From Pilibacter termitis (GTDB taxonomy: Bacteria > Bacillota > Bacilli > Lactobacillales > Streptococcaceae): a DNA stretch of 64,000 bases. The stretch lies in assembly GCF_900167335.1 (NCBI RefSeq), contig NZ_FUXI01000007.1, positions 45,496-109,495 of the forward strand, written 5' to 3'. This document shows, piece by piece, positions 50,434 to 59,155 of the stretch (the stretch's first letter is position 1; every line of letters begins with the position of its first letter). The position numbers and the translations under genes are program-made. Under the pieces are notes generated by a model. It was given only the letters and a program-made list of their open reading frames with translations. It had not been told where the DNA came from and did not search any database.

Positions 50434-52365
50434 ATGGAGAATGAGATGAATAAACGACAAAACAACCTACTTATAGCATTACTTCAGCAAGAAAGTTTTC
50501 AAACGCTCAAATTTTATGCAGCGACTCTCTCTGTTTCCGAACGTACTCTACAATCTGATTTGAAAGTAATTGACGAATATTTAAAAACGCAATGTTTAAA
50601 ACTATTTATTGAGCGAAAAAAGGGGATTGGCATTAGGTTAGTAGCAAATAATATAGAACGCACGCAGTTACTAAAGGACATAGGATTTGTAACGGACAAT
50701 AACAACGAAGAAGATTTTTTAAGAAAACAGGAATTGATATTTTATCTAGTCATTGGAAAATCACCGCAGTCCATTGAGGAATTGATTGAACGCCTGTATA
50801 TTAGCAAACAATTACTGAAAAAAGATTTAAAAGCAATAGAGCCTACGATTCAACGCTTTGGGTTAGAATTGATTTCTAAGACGAGAGTAGGCACGTATAT
50901 TGCTGGCGATGAGCGAAACAAAAGGGAACTTCTCGCTACGACGTTAAAGAATATACGACAAAATAATTTGAATGATGTATTATTAGAGGATTTTTTAGGG
51001 AAAGATACGCTACTTGTCATTCAGCACATTCTTGAAGAAGTTTTTCAAAAATTTGATTTTGTGTATGACACGAATAATTTTAGCATTGACGTTCACGTGT
51101 ACTTCATGCTTGAGCGAATGAAACAAGGTGAAACAGTTCAACTAACAGAAGAAGAACGAGTGCATATTCAAAATTCACTTGCACAAAAGATGAGTGGCTC
51201 TATTATTGGTTTGCTTTCTAAAATCTACCCTATAAAATTTTTTCCAGATGAGATAGATTATTTAGCTTGCAGAATTAATGGCGTTATTAATGCGGATTTA
51301 TCTGGAAAAACAACCAACGATATTTATACAGATGATGTGACAGACTTGATTATTCACAAAGTGGAACAATTAATGGATGTATCTTTACAAGATGATTTTG
51401 AATTGAAAGAAAATCTATACAATCACTTGCGTTCGGTTTATTATCGAGTAAAACATGGGTTTTCAATCGCCAATCCTTTGAAAAAAGAAATAATGACAGC
51501 CTACACGCAGCTTTTTTTAATTATCCAAATGGTATTGGAAGAGGTTTACGCAGATGAAAAATTCTTGATTCCTCAAGAAGAAATTGCCTATTTGACCATT
51601 CATTTCCAAACGGCTATTGAACGAAAGAAAAAACAAAATTTGAAAAGCTATAAAGTAGTTTTGCTTACGCAATATACAAAGTCTATGGCGACTTTTTTTG
51701 AGGCAAGATTACAAGCTGAAATTCCAGAGTTAGTGATTGTAGAAAGTATGCAAATAGGAACGGAGAATGTTATTCCAGAGGATTTAGATTTTATCATTAG
51801 CACTATACCAATTGAGAGCAGAAATAGCGTAATTACGATTTCACCGATGATTACGGAAATGGATATTGCCAATATTAAAGAGTGGATGTTGCACAACAAA
51901 CCGAACTGTAAAACAAAAAAACTAGACATTTCTAAATTTGTCACACCGTTTTTAGTTTTTCCGCAATTAGAAATTGAGAACATGGAAAATCTATTGACCA
52001 TGCTTGGTCAAAACCTTGTAAAACACGGCTATGTTCAAGAAGAGTTTATCACCTCTTTGTTGCAACGTGAATTACGTTCAAGCACAAGAGTCGCACCTCT
52101 CATCTCACTTCCACACGGCAATCCTAATTTTGTCAATCATTCAACGATTTCGATTGCTACTATGAAAACACCAATTGATTCTCAAGGCGAAAGCACACAG
52201 TTAATTTTATTGCTTGCATTAAGAAAAGAAGATATAAAAACACCGAGTTTTCGCCAAATTTTTTCAGTAGTTGATTTTTTGAAAAGAAGTCCACAACATC
52301 TTCAGAGAATTTTACAAGAAAAAAATCAGATTGAACTAATTAAATTATTATCAGAGTATGAATAA
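50434..52365 (+). CDS. PRD-domain transcriptional regulator (BglG/MtlR type) with EIIA-like domain
   Basis: This 643-aa protein has two N-terminal helix-turn-helix domains (LLIALLQQESFQTLKFYAATLSVSERTLQSDLKVI and SIEELIERLYISKQLLKKDLKAI). Two PRDs follow (about 185-400; NHLRSVYYRVKHGFSI). A GatB-like region at about 405-500 has TQYTKSM where the Cys loop would be, so it has lost the phospho-Cys. The C-terminal EIIA carries His in SLPHGNP (about 559). It probably activates the PTS gene upstream. The start may be ATG 50434 or ATG 50446; the GAGGAG at 50426-50431 is very close to the first. Confidence 0.87.
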   Translation: MENEMNKRQNNLLIALLQQESFQTLKFYAATLSVSERTLQSDLKVIDEYLKTQCLKLFIERKKGIGIRLVANNIERTQLLKDIGFVTDNNNEEDFLRKQELIFYLVIGKSPQSIEELIERLYISKQLLKKDLKAIEPTIQRFGLELISKTRVGTYIAGDERNKRELLATTLKNIRQNNLNDVLLEDFLGKDTLLVIQHILEEVFQKFDFVYDTNNFSIDVHVYFMLERMKQGETVQLTEEERVHIQNSLAQKMSGSIIGLLSKIYPIKFFPDEIDYLACRINGVINADLSGKTTNDIYTDDVTDLIIHKVEQLMDVSLQDDFELKENLYNHLRSVYYRVKHGFSIANPLKKEIMTAYTQLFLIIQMVLEEVYADEKFLIPQEEIAYLTIHFQTAIERKKKQNLKSYKVVLLTQYTKSMATFFEARLQAEIPELVIVESMQIGTENVIPEDLDFIISTIPIESRNSVITISPMITEMDIANIKEWMLHNKPNCKTKKLDISKFVTPFLVFPQLEIENMENLLTMLGQNLVKHGYVQEEFITSLLQRELRSSTRVAPLISLPHGNPNFVNHSTISIATMKTPIDSQGESTQLILLLALRKEDIKTPSFRQIFSVVDFLKRSPQHLQRILQEKNQIELIKLLSEYE

Positions 52366-52367
52366 CC

Positions 52368-52401
52368 AAAAAAAATCGCATTGAGTGAATGCGATTTTTT
52401 T
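52368..52401. terminator. Bidirectional terminator
   Basis: AAAAATCGCAT and ATGCGATTTTTTT form a strong stem with A and T tracts on either side. It serves the PRD regulator on the plus strand and the convergent membrane protein gene on the minus strand. Confidence 0.9.
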
Positions 52402-52426
52402 AGTTGAGAATTAGCATATATTTTCA

Positions 52427-53089
52427 CTAATAAGTCTCCTGCAAATATTTCATAGCTTTTTCTGGTGGCGTGATTGCAAAATGTTCTTGGATAAATTCCT
52501 TCTCGCTCGGCAATTTGTTTCCATAGTGCAAGAAAAAGTCAACCGCCCATTTGCCTGAGAATTTATTTATATGATAAGAAAAATTATAGGTAATTTCGCA
52601 ATTTTTTGGGTCATTCAAATAGTTTTCATCTGGTAATTTTTCACCAGATAGCAAAGTACCGCTCTTTTTGACTATTTTTTGCCACGCTCTAACGTCTTCT
52701 TTTGTCGTGACTGTTTTGCAAGACGAAGGATTCCAATCTAAAATATTCCCGCTAGGCTCATTATCATTGATTTCAATGAGTTCCTCTGACGGAATTTGGA
52801 AAGTGGAAAGATAATCCGTACATTCTTTTTTTGCAGTAGCATTCACATAAGAATAGCGAGCGAAAAATGCAATGCTAAGAACCACAACAGGCAACGCTAC
52901 CAGACCAATTGCACCCAAAAAACCTAGTAAGATTCGTTTCTTGCTTATGCCAAGATAGAAAAGAGCAAGAATAATTGTGATTGTAGCAGCCAAAAGCACC
53001 CATTTGTTCAAGATAATTACAAGCAATGTCAACACAGGAGAAGCTAAAAGTAATCCTAGACCAATCAAAAGTTTCTTTCTTTTTTGCAT
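52427..53089 (-). CDS. Hypothetical membrane protein
   Basis: This 220-aa protein starts with three hydrophobic segments (about 7-28, 30-46, 52-75), followed by a soluble domain of about 140 residues outside or inside the membrane. The soluble part has two Cys (KKECTDYL, SSCKTVTT) and a third in KNCEITYN, and a WAVDFFLHYGNKLPSEKEFI motif. I do not recognise the family. GGAGG lies 10 nt before the start. It is monocistronic, between a bidirectional terminator and queH. Confidence 0.7.
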   Translation of the reverse strand: MQKRKKLLIGLGLLLASPVLTLLVIILNKWVLLAATITIILALFYLGISKKRILLGFLGAIGLVALPVVVLSIAFFARYSYVNATAKKECTDYLSTFQIPSEELIEINDNEPSGNILDWNPSSCKTVTTKEDVRAWQKIVKKSGTLLSGEKLPDENYLNDPKNCEITYNFSYHINKFSGKWAVDFFLHYGNKLPSEKEFIQEHFAITPPEKAMKYLQETY

Positions 53090-53225
53090 TGTCCTCGACC
53101 TCCAGTTTTTATTTTCACAAGGTTATTTTATCAAAAAAACTTGTCGAAAAGTGTTGATTTGATAGAGTTAAGAAAAAGATAAGAAATAACATAGGACTTC
53201 ACAATAAAAAAGGATTGAGTCGACA

Positions 53226-53960
53226 TCAATCCTCGTTTTTCGTCTGTTTTTCTAAAAATGCTACCGCCTCGCGATTTTGTTCTTTTAAATCCACGCCTTG
53301 CTGTTTTGCTGCAAAAACGCAACCGCAATAGCATTGACGGTAAATATCGTACTCTTTGCACATTTCAATCGAACGTTTATAACCGTTATTCTTTTTAAAA
53401 TCGCTCGGTAAATAATGCACACCGTAAATTTTCTGTATATCCAATCCGATTTCATTAATTAATTGCCCGTTTTTTTTTGGTGACAACGTCAACGCACTGC
53501 CAAAATAGTCATAACCAAGCTCGAGAGCTTTTTCTGCCACAATATCTAGTCGCATTTGGAAACAACTCGCACATCTTTTACCACCTTCAACTTCTGTTTC
53601 CAAATTCAAACGTTGCACCATTTGCATAAATTCGTTTGGTTTGTACTCTGCACTTAAAAATTGCACTTGATTATTTGTTCGCTCGTTGAAATCTTTGACA
53701 AAATTTTCCTGCACAATCTTGCGACGTTCGTACTCACTTCGTGGGTGGATATTTGAGTTGGCAAAGTAAATTGTAACATCTGCACTTTGTGATAAATATT
53801 CCAAACTATATGTGCTACAAGGAGCACAGCAAGAATGTAGCAAAATCTTTGGACGAACATTCTCCCTCGCCCAACTTGTTGCCACTTGCTGAAACACCTT
53901 ATCATAATTGATTTTCTGATTTTTATTCAACCGCTGTAAAATCTCTTCCGCATTTATCAT
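53226..53960 (-). CDS. queH: Epoxyqueuosine reductase QueH
   Basis: This 244-aa DUF208 enzyme performs the last step of queuosine synthesis in tRNA in organisms without QueG. The family cysteines are present: HSCCAPCSTYSLEYL (about 43-57), GKRCASCFQMRLD (about 127-139) and YRQCYCGC (about 205-212), which bind the iron-sulfur cluster and zinc/iron. No other queuosine genes are nearby. The upstream region is occupied by A-repeats lying in the opposite (plus) orientation. Confidence 0.93.
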   Translation of the reverse strand: MINAEEILQRLNKNQKINYDKVFQQVATSWARENVRPKILLHSCCAPCSTYSLEYLSQSADVTIYFANSNIHPRSEYERRKIVQENFVKDFNERTNNQVQFLSAEYKPNEFMQMVQRLNLETEVEGGKRCASCFQMRLDIVAEKALELGYDYFGSALTLSPKKNGQLINEIGLDIQKIYGVHYLPSDFKKNNGYKRSIEMCKEYDIYRQCYCGCVFAAKQQGVDLKEQNREAVAFLEKQTKNED

Positions 53961-54025
53961 AATAACACCTTACATTCATTCATTTTTTTTTAGTGTATAA
54001 CGAAAAAAGAAAACACGCAAGCATT

Positions 54026-54523
54026 AAAAGCTACGAGGGGCGTTCAGGAGGTTGCGACAGTGAACCATGTCGTTTATATACTCGAAACGAAGTTTCGAGC
54101 GACATTGTGAGCAGTCGCCCACCTCCTGCCCCTTGTAGCTAGACAGCATTAAAAGCTACGAGGGGCGTTCAGGAGTTTGTCGCAGTGAGCCATGCCATTT
54201 ACTCGCCTGAAGCAGAGCTTCAGGTGGCATTGCGAACAGCGACCAAACTCCTGCCCCTTGTAGCTAGATAGTATTAAAAGCTACGAGGGGCGTTTAGGAG
54301 GTTGCGACAGCGAACCATGTCGTTTATATACTCGAAACGAAGTTTCGAGCGACATTGTGAGCAGTCGCCCACCTCCTGCCCCTAGTAGCTAGACAGCATT
54401 AAAAGCTACGAGGGGCGTTTTGAAGTTTGTGGTAGTGAGCCGTGCCGTTTACTTGCTCGAAACGTAAGTTTCGAGCGGCACAGCGAACAGCCACCCAACT
54501 TCAGCCCCTAGTAGCTAGACAAA
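54026..54523 (+). repeat. A-repeat cluster: four copies between queH and the DUF402 gene
   Basis: Copies at 54026-54146, 54150-54270, 54276-54396 and 54400-54523. Here the joint is CAGCATTAAAAGC rather than CAAAGAAAAGC, so this array has its own spacer. Copies 1 and 3 are near-identical (outer stem CAGGAGGTTGCGAC/GTCGCCCACCTCCTG). Copies 2 and 4 use other stem sets (CAGGAGTTTGTCGC..., GAAGTTTGTGG...). Both neighbouring genes are on the minus strand, yet the array keeps the plus orientation. Confidence 0.95.
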
Positions 54524-54607
54524 TAAAAGTGAAGAGGAGCGTTCAGGAGCCTGACGAAAAAACGGAAAACTAGCAATTTGGGATAAGTGTGAGTTTTTAG
54601 AGGTACC
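54524..54607. repeat. Chimera of an A-repeat start and a B-element right half
   Basis: AAAAGTGAAGAGGAGCGTTCAGGAG (A-like) passes into CCTGACGAAAAAACGGAAAACTAGCAATTTGGGATAAGTGTGAGTTTTTAGAGGTACCC, the right half of B. It is a second A/B junction, similar to the one at 43345-43642. Confidence 0.75.
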
Positions 54608-54618
54608 CATATAAAAAA

Positions 54619-54646
54619 GCGAGGCTAGGAAAAATTCCCAGCCTCC
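54619..54646 (-). terminator. Terminator of the DUF402 gene (minus strand)
   Basis: GAGGCT and AGCCTC with inner AGG/CC pairing form the stem. The minus-strand 3' side is GCTTTTTTAT. Confidence 0.75.
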
Positions 54647-54656
54647 TCATTGTTCA

Positions 54657-55187
54657 TCATCTCCGAGCTAACTGCTTATATCTTTCGTACCAAATATTCA
54701 CATACTCATCAGAAAAAGGACCTTTTTCGTTGTTAATCCAGTCAACAAGAATTTTGACATTCTCTTTTAGGATAAAATCAAGCTCAGGTGAATAGTGCAT
54801 TTTCCGCCTATGAGATTCATATTCATCTACATCTAACAAGCGTTTTTCGCCGTCAGGAAATACTTTGATGTCCAAATCGTAATCAATGTATTTCAATGCC
54901 TCGTCATCCAAAACGTATGGTGAGGCGAGGTTGCAGTAATAAGACACTCCTTTTTCTCGAATCATCGCAATCACGTTGAACCAAAATTTCTTGTGAAAAT
55001 AGACAATCGCAGGTTCTCTTGTCACCCAACGTCTGCCGTCACTTTCAGTTACAAGTGTATGGTCGTTGACTCCGATAATGCTATGCTCGCTTGTTTTTAG
55101 TACCATTGTATCTCGCCATGTACGGTGCAATTGCCCGTCATGTTTGTAGCTCTGGATAGTGATAAATTCCGCTTCTTTTGGAACCAC
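54657..55187 (-). CDS. DUF402 family nucleoside phosphatase
   Basis: This 176-aa protein has [60 protein letters not shown] and [30 protein letters not shown], the metal-binding beta-barrel core of DUF402. Staphylococcal and streptomycete relatives hydrolyse nucleoside tri- and diphosphates. I place the start at GTG 55187 because the family begins V(P)KEAEFIT and AAAGTGG precedes it. An ATG at 55217 would add ten unconserved residues. Confidence 0.85.
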   Translation of the reverse strand: MVPKEAEFITIQSYKHDGQLHRTWRDTMVLKTSEHSIIGVNDHTLVTESDGRRWVTREPAIVYFHKKFWFNVIAMIREKGVSYYCNLASPYVLDDEALKYIDYDLDIKVFPDGEKRLLDVDEYESHRRKMHYSPELDFILKENVKILVDWINNEKGPFSDEYVNIWYERYKQLARR

Positions 55188-55314
55188 GATACACCACTTT
55201 CTAGTGAATACACACAATCCTACTCAAAAACATTTTACCACAAAAACAGCAAGGGGTTTAATTTTTCGCACGATTTATAAAGGAAAATAGAAGAAATTGC
55301 TTTTTATCAAGTTT

Positions 55315-56439
55315 TCACGAGTTTTCATTTTCCATTTTCAACAGCTCGAAAAGTTTGATTTGAGGTTTTGGGAAAACGAGTTTTGCATAGTCGTCCTCTT
55401 TTGCCCAGACAGATTTTTCGTCGAATTTTTTTTCACTAAGCAAAAAGTTTTCCTTTTCAAATCCGCGGAAAAGTAAAATATGCCATTTTAGATGTGAGAA
55501 AATGTGCGTTACTTCACCAAGAGGCTCTTTTGTGAAAATGAAGTCCTCAAATTCCTCAGAACCCAAAAATTCACGTTTTTTCTTCAAAAACTCATTATAT
55601 TCACTTTTGCCGACTTCGATAAGCGGGAAAGTCCACATATTTGCGAGTAACCCAGTGTCCTTACGCTGTTTTAAATAGTATTCACCTTGTTCATTTTGCA
55701 TGGCAAGTGCCACGTAGTAAAGCGGTTTTTGCTTTAATTTCTTCGTTTTCACGGGAAAATTGAGCTGAGTGTCCTTTTGATAACTCAAACAATAATTTTG
55801 AATAGGACATTCTTCACATTTTGGGCTTGTCGGCGTGCAAATGCGACTGCCCAAATCCATGAGTGCTTGATTGAAATCACCGGCATACTCATGAGAAATA
55901 ATTTTTCGCATACACAGATCAAATATTTTCCTGCTGGAAGTCTTTGAAATGTCGTGTTCGATTTCAAAAAGTCTACTTGTTACACGTTGAACATTCCCGT
56001 CAATTGCTGGCTCGGGTAAGCCGAAAGAAATGCTTGCAATCGCCCCTGTCGTATAAGGTCCGATACCTTTTAACGTGCTGATTTCATGAGGAGTGCTAGG
56101 GAATATGCCGTTAAATTCTTCCATAATTTGCGTAGCAGCGATTTTCAAATTTCTAGCACGTGAATAATACCCCAACCCCTCCCAAATTTTTAACAACTCC
56201 TCCTCATTGGCATTAGCCAAATCAGATATGTTCGGATATTTTTCCATAAAACGATAAAAATAATCAATAACGGTTTCTACACGTGTTTGTTGTAGCATAA
56301 TTTCACTTATCCACACACGATAAGCCTCCGTATTTTCTCGCCAAGGAAGATTGCGTTTGTTTTTGAAATACCATGAGAGAAAATCTTGTTGAAATGTTGA
56401 AATTTCGGTATTTCCCCACTTCTCCCAATTATTCTTCAT
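55315..56439 (-). CDS. mutY: A/G-specific adenine DNA glycosylase
   Basis: This 374-aa repair enzyme removes adenine mispaired with 8-oxoguanine. It has the catalytic Glu in WISEIMLQQTRVETVI (about 44), the helix-hairpin-helix LKGIGPYTTGAIASISFG with Asp in AIDGNVQRV, and MDLGSRICTPTSPKCEECPIQNYC with the four cluster Cys. The C-terminal NUDIX-like domain (about 235-365) recognises oxoG. The start ATG 56439 overlaps the recX end by 11 nt, with GAGG upstream; a start at 56463 is possible. Confidence 0.94.
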   Translation of the reverse strand: MKNNWEKWGNTEISTFQQDFLSWYFKNKRNLPWRENTEAYRVWISEIMLQQTRVETVIDYFYRFMEKYPNISDLANANEEELLKIWEGLGYYSRARNLKIAATQIMEEFNGIFPSTPHEISTLKGIGPYTTGAIASISFGLPEPAIDGNVQRVTSRLFEIEHDISKTSSRKIFDLCMRKIISHEYAGDFNQALMDLGSRICTPTSPKCEECPIQNYCLSYQKDTQLNFPVKTKKLKQKPLYYVALAMQNEQGEYYLKQRKDTGLLANMWTFPLIEVGKSEYNEFLKKKREFLGSEEFEDFIFTKEPLGEVTHIFSHLKWHILLFRGFEKENFLLSEKKFDEKSVWAKEDDYAKLVFPKPQIKLFELLKMENENS

Positions 56440-57229
56440 CACTTTCAACCTCCTCAATTGCATGAGTTATCAAATCTGATTCAAAACCTTTTTGGTAGAG
56501 TTTTTCTTTTGTTTTCATCACACGTTTATAACGGTCAAAATTTCTAAATTTATGCCAAAGTTTTTCACATTCACGCAAAAGCAACGTCCACTCGGCTTCC
56601 TCGTCCTTTTCAAATTCTAAATGCTCAAAAGCAAACTGAATGTCTTGCGAGGTGAACCCCTTGTTATTCAAGCCAAGGCGAATTTTCTGCAAAGCCTCAC
56701 GATAACTCCGTTTTCGATATTGTTTCGCCAAACTTCCCGCCACTTTTAAAGCAAGTTCATGCTGTTCTTCCTCAGAAAATTCAAGCAGAGCCTCCTCAAT
56801 AAGTTCACTTTTCACGCCTTTTTGCTTTAGCTGATAACTGAGGTGGTACACTCCTTTATCGCTCACACGTTTTTTCGTGCGAACAAAACTTTTGGCATAA
56901 TTCAAATCATCGAGCCATTTCATTTCTTGCAGACGTTCTAAAATTGCTATTCGAGAGGGTTCGTCAATTTCTTTCTCTCGCAAGTACTGATCGGTTTCCA
57001 GAATACTCCGCATTTGAAAATCAATATAACGAAGTGCCAAATTCAAGCCTTTTTGTAGCTGATTTTCCTGTTGAATTTCAAGAAATTCTTCTTCGGTCAA
57101 CTCTCGCTCTTTTGTTAAGCGATACTTTACAAGCACGTCCTCAACAACAAATAACGCCTCGCCATTGTCAAATTCTATTTTGAAAACTCCTTGCTTTTTC
57201 CCTTGTGCAATTGAAATTATTTTTATCAT
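56429..57229 (-). CDS. recX: Regulatory protein RecX
   Basis: This 266-aa protein of three-helix repeats binds RecA filaments and modulates recombination. LNLALRYIDFQMRSILETDQYL, LDDLNYAKSFVRTKKRVSDKGVYHLSYQLKQKGV and IQFAFEHLEFEKDEE are family blocks. The length is of the long Firmicute type (about 260-270). It is co-transcribed with mutY, a DNA-repair pair. Confidence 0.92.
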   Translation of the reverse strand: MIKIISIAQGKKQGVFKIEFDNGEALFVVEDVLVKYRLTKERELTEEEFLEIQQENQLQKGLNLALRYIDFQMRSILETDQYLREKEIDEPSRIAILERLQEMKWLDDLNYAKSFVRTKKRVSDKGVYHLSYQLKQKGVKSELIEEALLEFSEEEQHELALKVAGSLAKQYRKRSYREALQKIRLGLNNKGFTSQDIQFAFEHLEFEKDEEAEWTLLLRECEKLWHKFRNFDRYKRVMKTKEKLYQKGFESDLITHAIEEVESDEE

Positions 57230-57268
57230 GACTTTGTTTCCTTACATATTCTTTTCTTCTATCATACT

Positions 57269-57304
57269 AAAAAAACGCAAAATGAACCTCATTTTAGCGT
57301 TTTA
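57269..57304 (-). terminator. Terminator of the glycosyltransferase gene (minus strand)
   Basis: AAAACGCAAAATG pairs with CATTTTAGCGTTTT (one bulge). On the minus strand it ends in TTTTTTTAG. Confidence 0.85.
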
Positions 57305-58790
57305 GATTTACGTATATTCTATTTTCTTGTATAAAGTCGATACAAATACTCCCCCTCAGTATTAAATCGTACAGGAATTTCTTTTGTTTTGTGGTGCCAC
57401 GCTCGAGTAGTTTTTTCTCGTTTTCATCTGTTTTTTCGTTTGGTGACAGATAGAAAAGCGTGTCAGCTAGTTTATCGGCGGAGGTAAAATGGCGATAAAC
57501 TGCTTTGGTGAGAGGTGATTGCGGATTGTTTTCATATACATTTTGAGAATAAATCGTTGCAATTCTGGCACTTATGTTTGAATCTGAAAGCACTGGAGTG
57601 TTGGTTAGTGCTTTGGATTGTATCGCATCCTCTAGCGTTTTGTTCCCTTGAAACTGTCTGACATCCGTCCAGCCAGTGTAGAGTAGCGTTAGGGCGAAAA
57701 AGGAAAATGTGAGTTTTTTGATTGCTCTTTTTTGCTTTCTTTTTTCGATTAAAGAAATTACATTGAACAGAGCAACGAAAAAAATCGGAGTGGCAACGAT
57801 TAAGTATCTGGGTAAAAAGATTGGTCGGAACAATATTGAAACGCTAAGACCTATCAATAGGAGCATGAGAGGTGTAAAGAGTCCGAGTAAAATTTCATCA
57901 GAGAAAAACTTGCGAATTTCTCCGCCTTTCCAGACGAAAAATAGAAATCCTAAAAATAGGCAAAGACTAACTGCTAATACGACAAAAGCAATTTTGTGCG
58001 AGACATTTCCGTCAGCTGAAGAAATCAAGTAGAGAAAGCTAAGGAGGAAATCTCGCAGACTTAGGCGAGGAATCCAAAAGCCTTTTTCTTGAATGGTTGA
58101 AAGCTGATGAAGTAAAATTTTAAGCCAAGGTAGGTAGCAAAGAATTGTACCTATGCCGAACATAAGCGTAGCAAGTGCTTTTCTGAAATTTTTCCTTTTT
58201 AGCCAGACAATCAAGCTGTATAAAAACAAAACGCCTGCCCCAAGTCCTGCGAAGTAATTCGTATAAAGACATAACAGGCTCGTGATAGAGCAAAGGGCTA
58301 GATGTTTCAAATCACTCGTTTCCAAAAAACGTAGCATCAAAAGGTAGCTGGCAAATAGAAATAGTTGGCTAAAGCTATACATACGCAAGTCTGTTGCGGA
58401 AAGTAGCACGTGTGGCATGAGCGTAAATAGTAGTGCTGTGAGCAGTGACGTGCTACTTGGGTAGCTTTTTCCTCTCATATGTCGATACATTAATACGGCG
58501 ATTAGAAAAATTGCTAGGCATGAGAGCAAGCGTAATAGCCGAATTTCAAGCGATAAATCTCCCCCACTTAGTAGCTGCACTGGTTTTGCCAAGAGGTAAT
58601 AAAGTGGCGGATGCACATCTTGAGCGGTGAGGCTGAGGATTTCGCTCGTTGGGTGTTGCAAAAGTTGCAAAGTGAATGCCTCATCTCGCCAGAGAGCTAG
58701 ATTTTGAATTTGGGTGTAGAGTAGTATGAGTAGACTTGTGGTGAGGAGGACAATTATTAGAACGTTTCTCCCCTTTTTCATTCTTTTCAT
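57294..58790 (-). CDS. GT-C fold membrane glycosyltransferase (PMT/ArnT-like)
   Basis: This 498-aa protein has about ten to twelve hydrophobic segments. The first extracytoplasmic loop has WRDEAFTLQLL (Asp36-Glu37, the catalytic-type acidic pair) and DVHPPLYYLLAKPVQLL, typical of lipid-phosphate-sugar glycosyltransferases of the GT39/GT83 type. The acceptor is unknown; wall polymers or surface proteins are possible. ATG 58790 is chosen because GAGG lies just upstream and the predicted start of transcription is near 58810. Its promoter carries the same palindromic box as the peptide and ABC promoters, so it probably belongs to the Rgg regulon. Confidence 0.83.
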   Translation of the reverse strand: MKRMKKGRNVLIIVLLTTSLLILLYTQIQNLALWRDEAFTLQLLQHPTSEILSLTAQDVHPPLYYLLAKPVQLLSGGDLSLEIRLLRLLSCLAIFLIAVLMYRHMRGKSYPSSTSLLTALLFTLMPHVLLSATDLRMYSFSQLFLFASYLLMLRFLETSDLKHLALCSITSLLCLYTNYFAGLGAGVLFLYSLIVWLKRKNFRKALATLMFGIGTILCYLPWLKILLHQLSTIQEKGFWIPRLSLRDFLLSFLYLISSADGNVSHKIAFVVLAVSLCLFLGFLFFVWKGGEIRKFFSDEILLGLFTPLMLLLIGLSVSILFRPIFLPRYLIVATPIFFVALFNVISLIEKRKQKRAIKKLTFSFFALTLLYTGWTDVRQFQGNKTLEDAIQSKALTNTPVLSDSNISARIATIYSQNVYENNPQSPLTKAVYRHFTSADKLADTLFYLSPNEKTDENEKKLLERGTTKQKKFLYDLILRGSICIDFIQENRIYVNLKR

Positions 58791-58816
58791 TAGCTGACCT
58801 CGCTTTCTTTTTCGAT

Positions 58817-58864
58817 ATACTACCATATTTTCAAAGGGAGTCGGAAAGTTTTGCGTATATGCAA
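58817..58864 (-). promoter_or_regulatory. Box 1 promoter of the glycosyltransferase gene (putative Rgg-type box)
   Basis: Read on the minus strand, TTGCATATACGCAA (58864-58851) is followed by TG-G-TAGTAT. The TG lies at 58825, exactly 39 nt after the first base of the box. The same offset occurs at boxes 3 and 4. The -10 hexamer is weak, as expected of an activator-dependent promoter. Confidence 0.65.
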
Positions 58865-58971
58865 TGCCTAAAAAGGAGAAACTGGGTAAAAATTGTTATA
58901 TTATGAAGTGAAAAAGTTGATTTTTCGGTGTTTTTCTTTTTTATTAAATTTATTTATAGAAAATCTTAAAT

Positions 58972-58985
58972 TTGCATATATGTAA
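58972..58985 (+). promoter_or_regulatory. Box 2: orphan copy of the palindrome
   Basis: TTGCATATATGTAA lies 121 bp after box 1, just as box 4 lies 121 bp after box 3. Downstream sequence (GAATTTAGAGGTAAT) resembles that after box 4 (AAATTTAAGAGGAAT), but no TG-extended -10 or peptide frame follows. It may be the remains of a duplicated peptide promoter. Confidence 0.55.
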
Positions 58986-59020
58986 TGAATTTAGAGGTAA
59001 TTTCAAGATAAAGAGATTTT

Positions 59021-59057
59021 TTTGAAAAGAGGTGTGGATAGACACTCCCCACACCTC
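59021..59057 (-). terminator. Terminator of the ABC-2 operon (minus strand)
   Basis: GAGGTGTGG and CCACACCTC form a perfect 9-bp stem. On the minus strand it runs into TTTTCAAAAAAA. The 100 bp between it and the permease stop show nothing else. Confidence 0.75.
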
Positions 59058-59155
59058 AACTTTCAGCTGAGGCAAACAATCCGATTTTGGTTGAAAATGA
59101 AACTTTACGTTCTATTTTCAACACAAAAAACGAACAGATAACTTTGCTTATGTTA

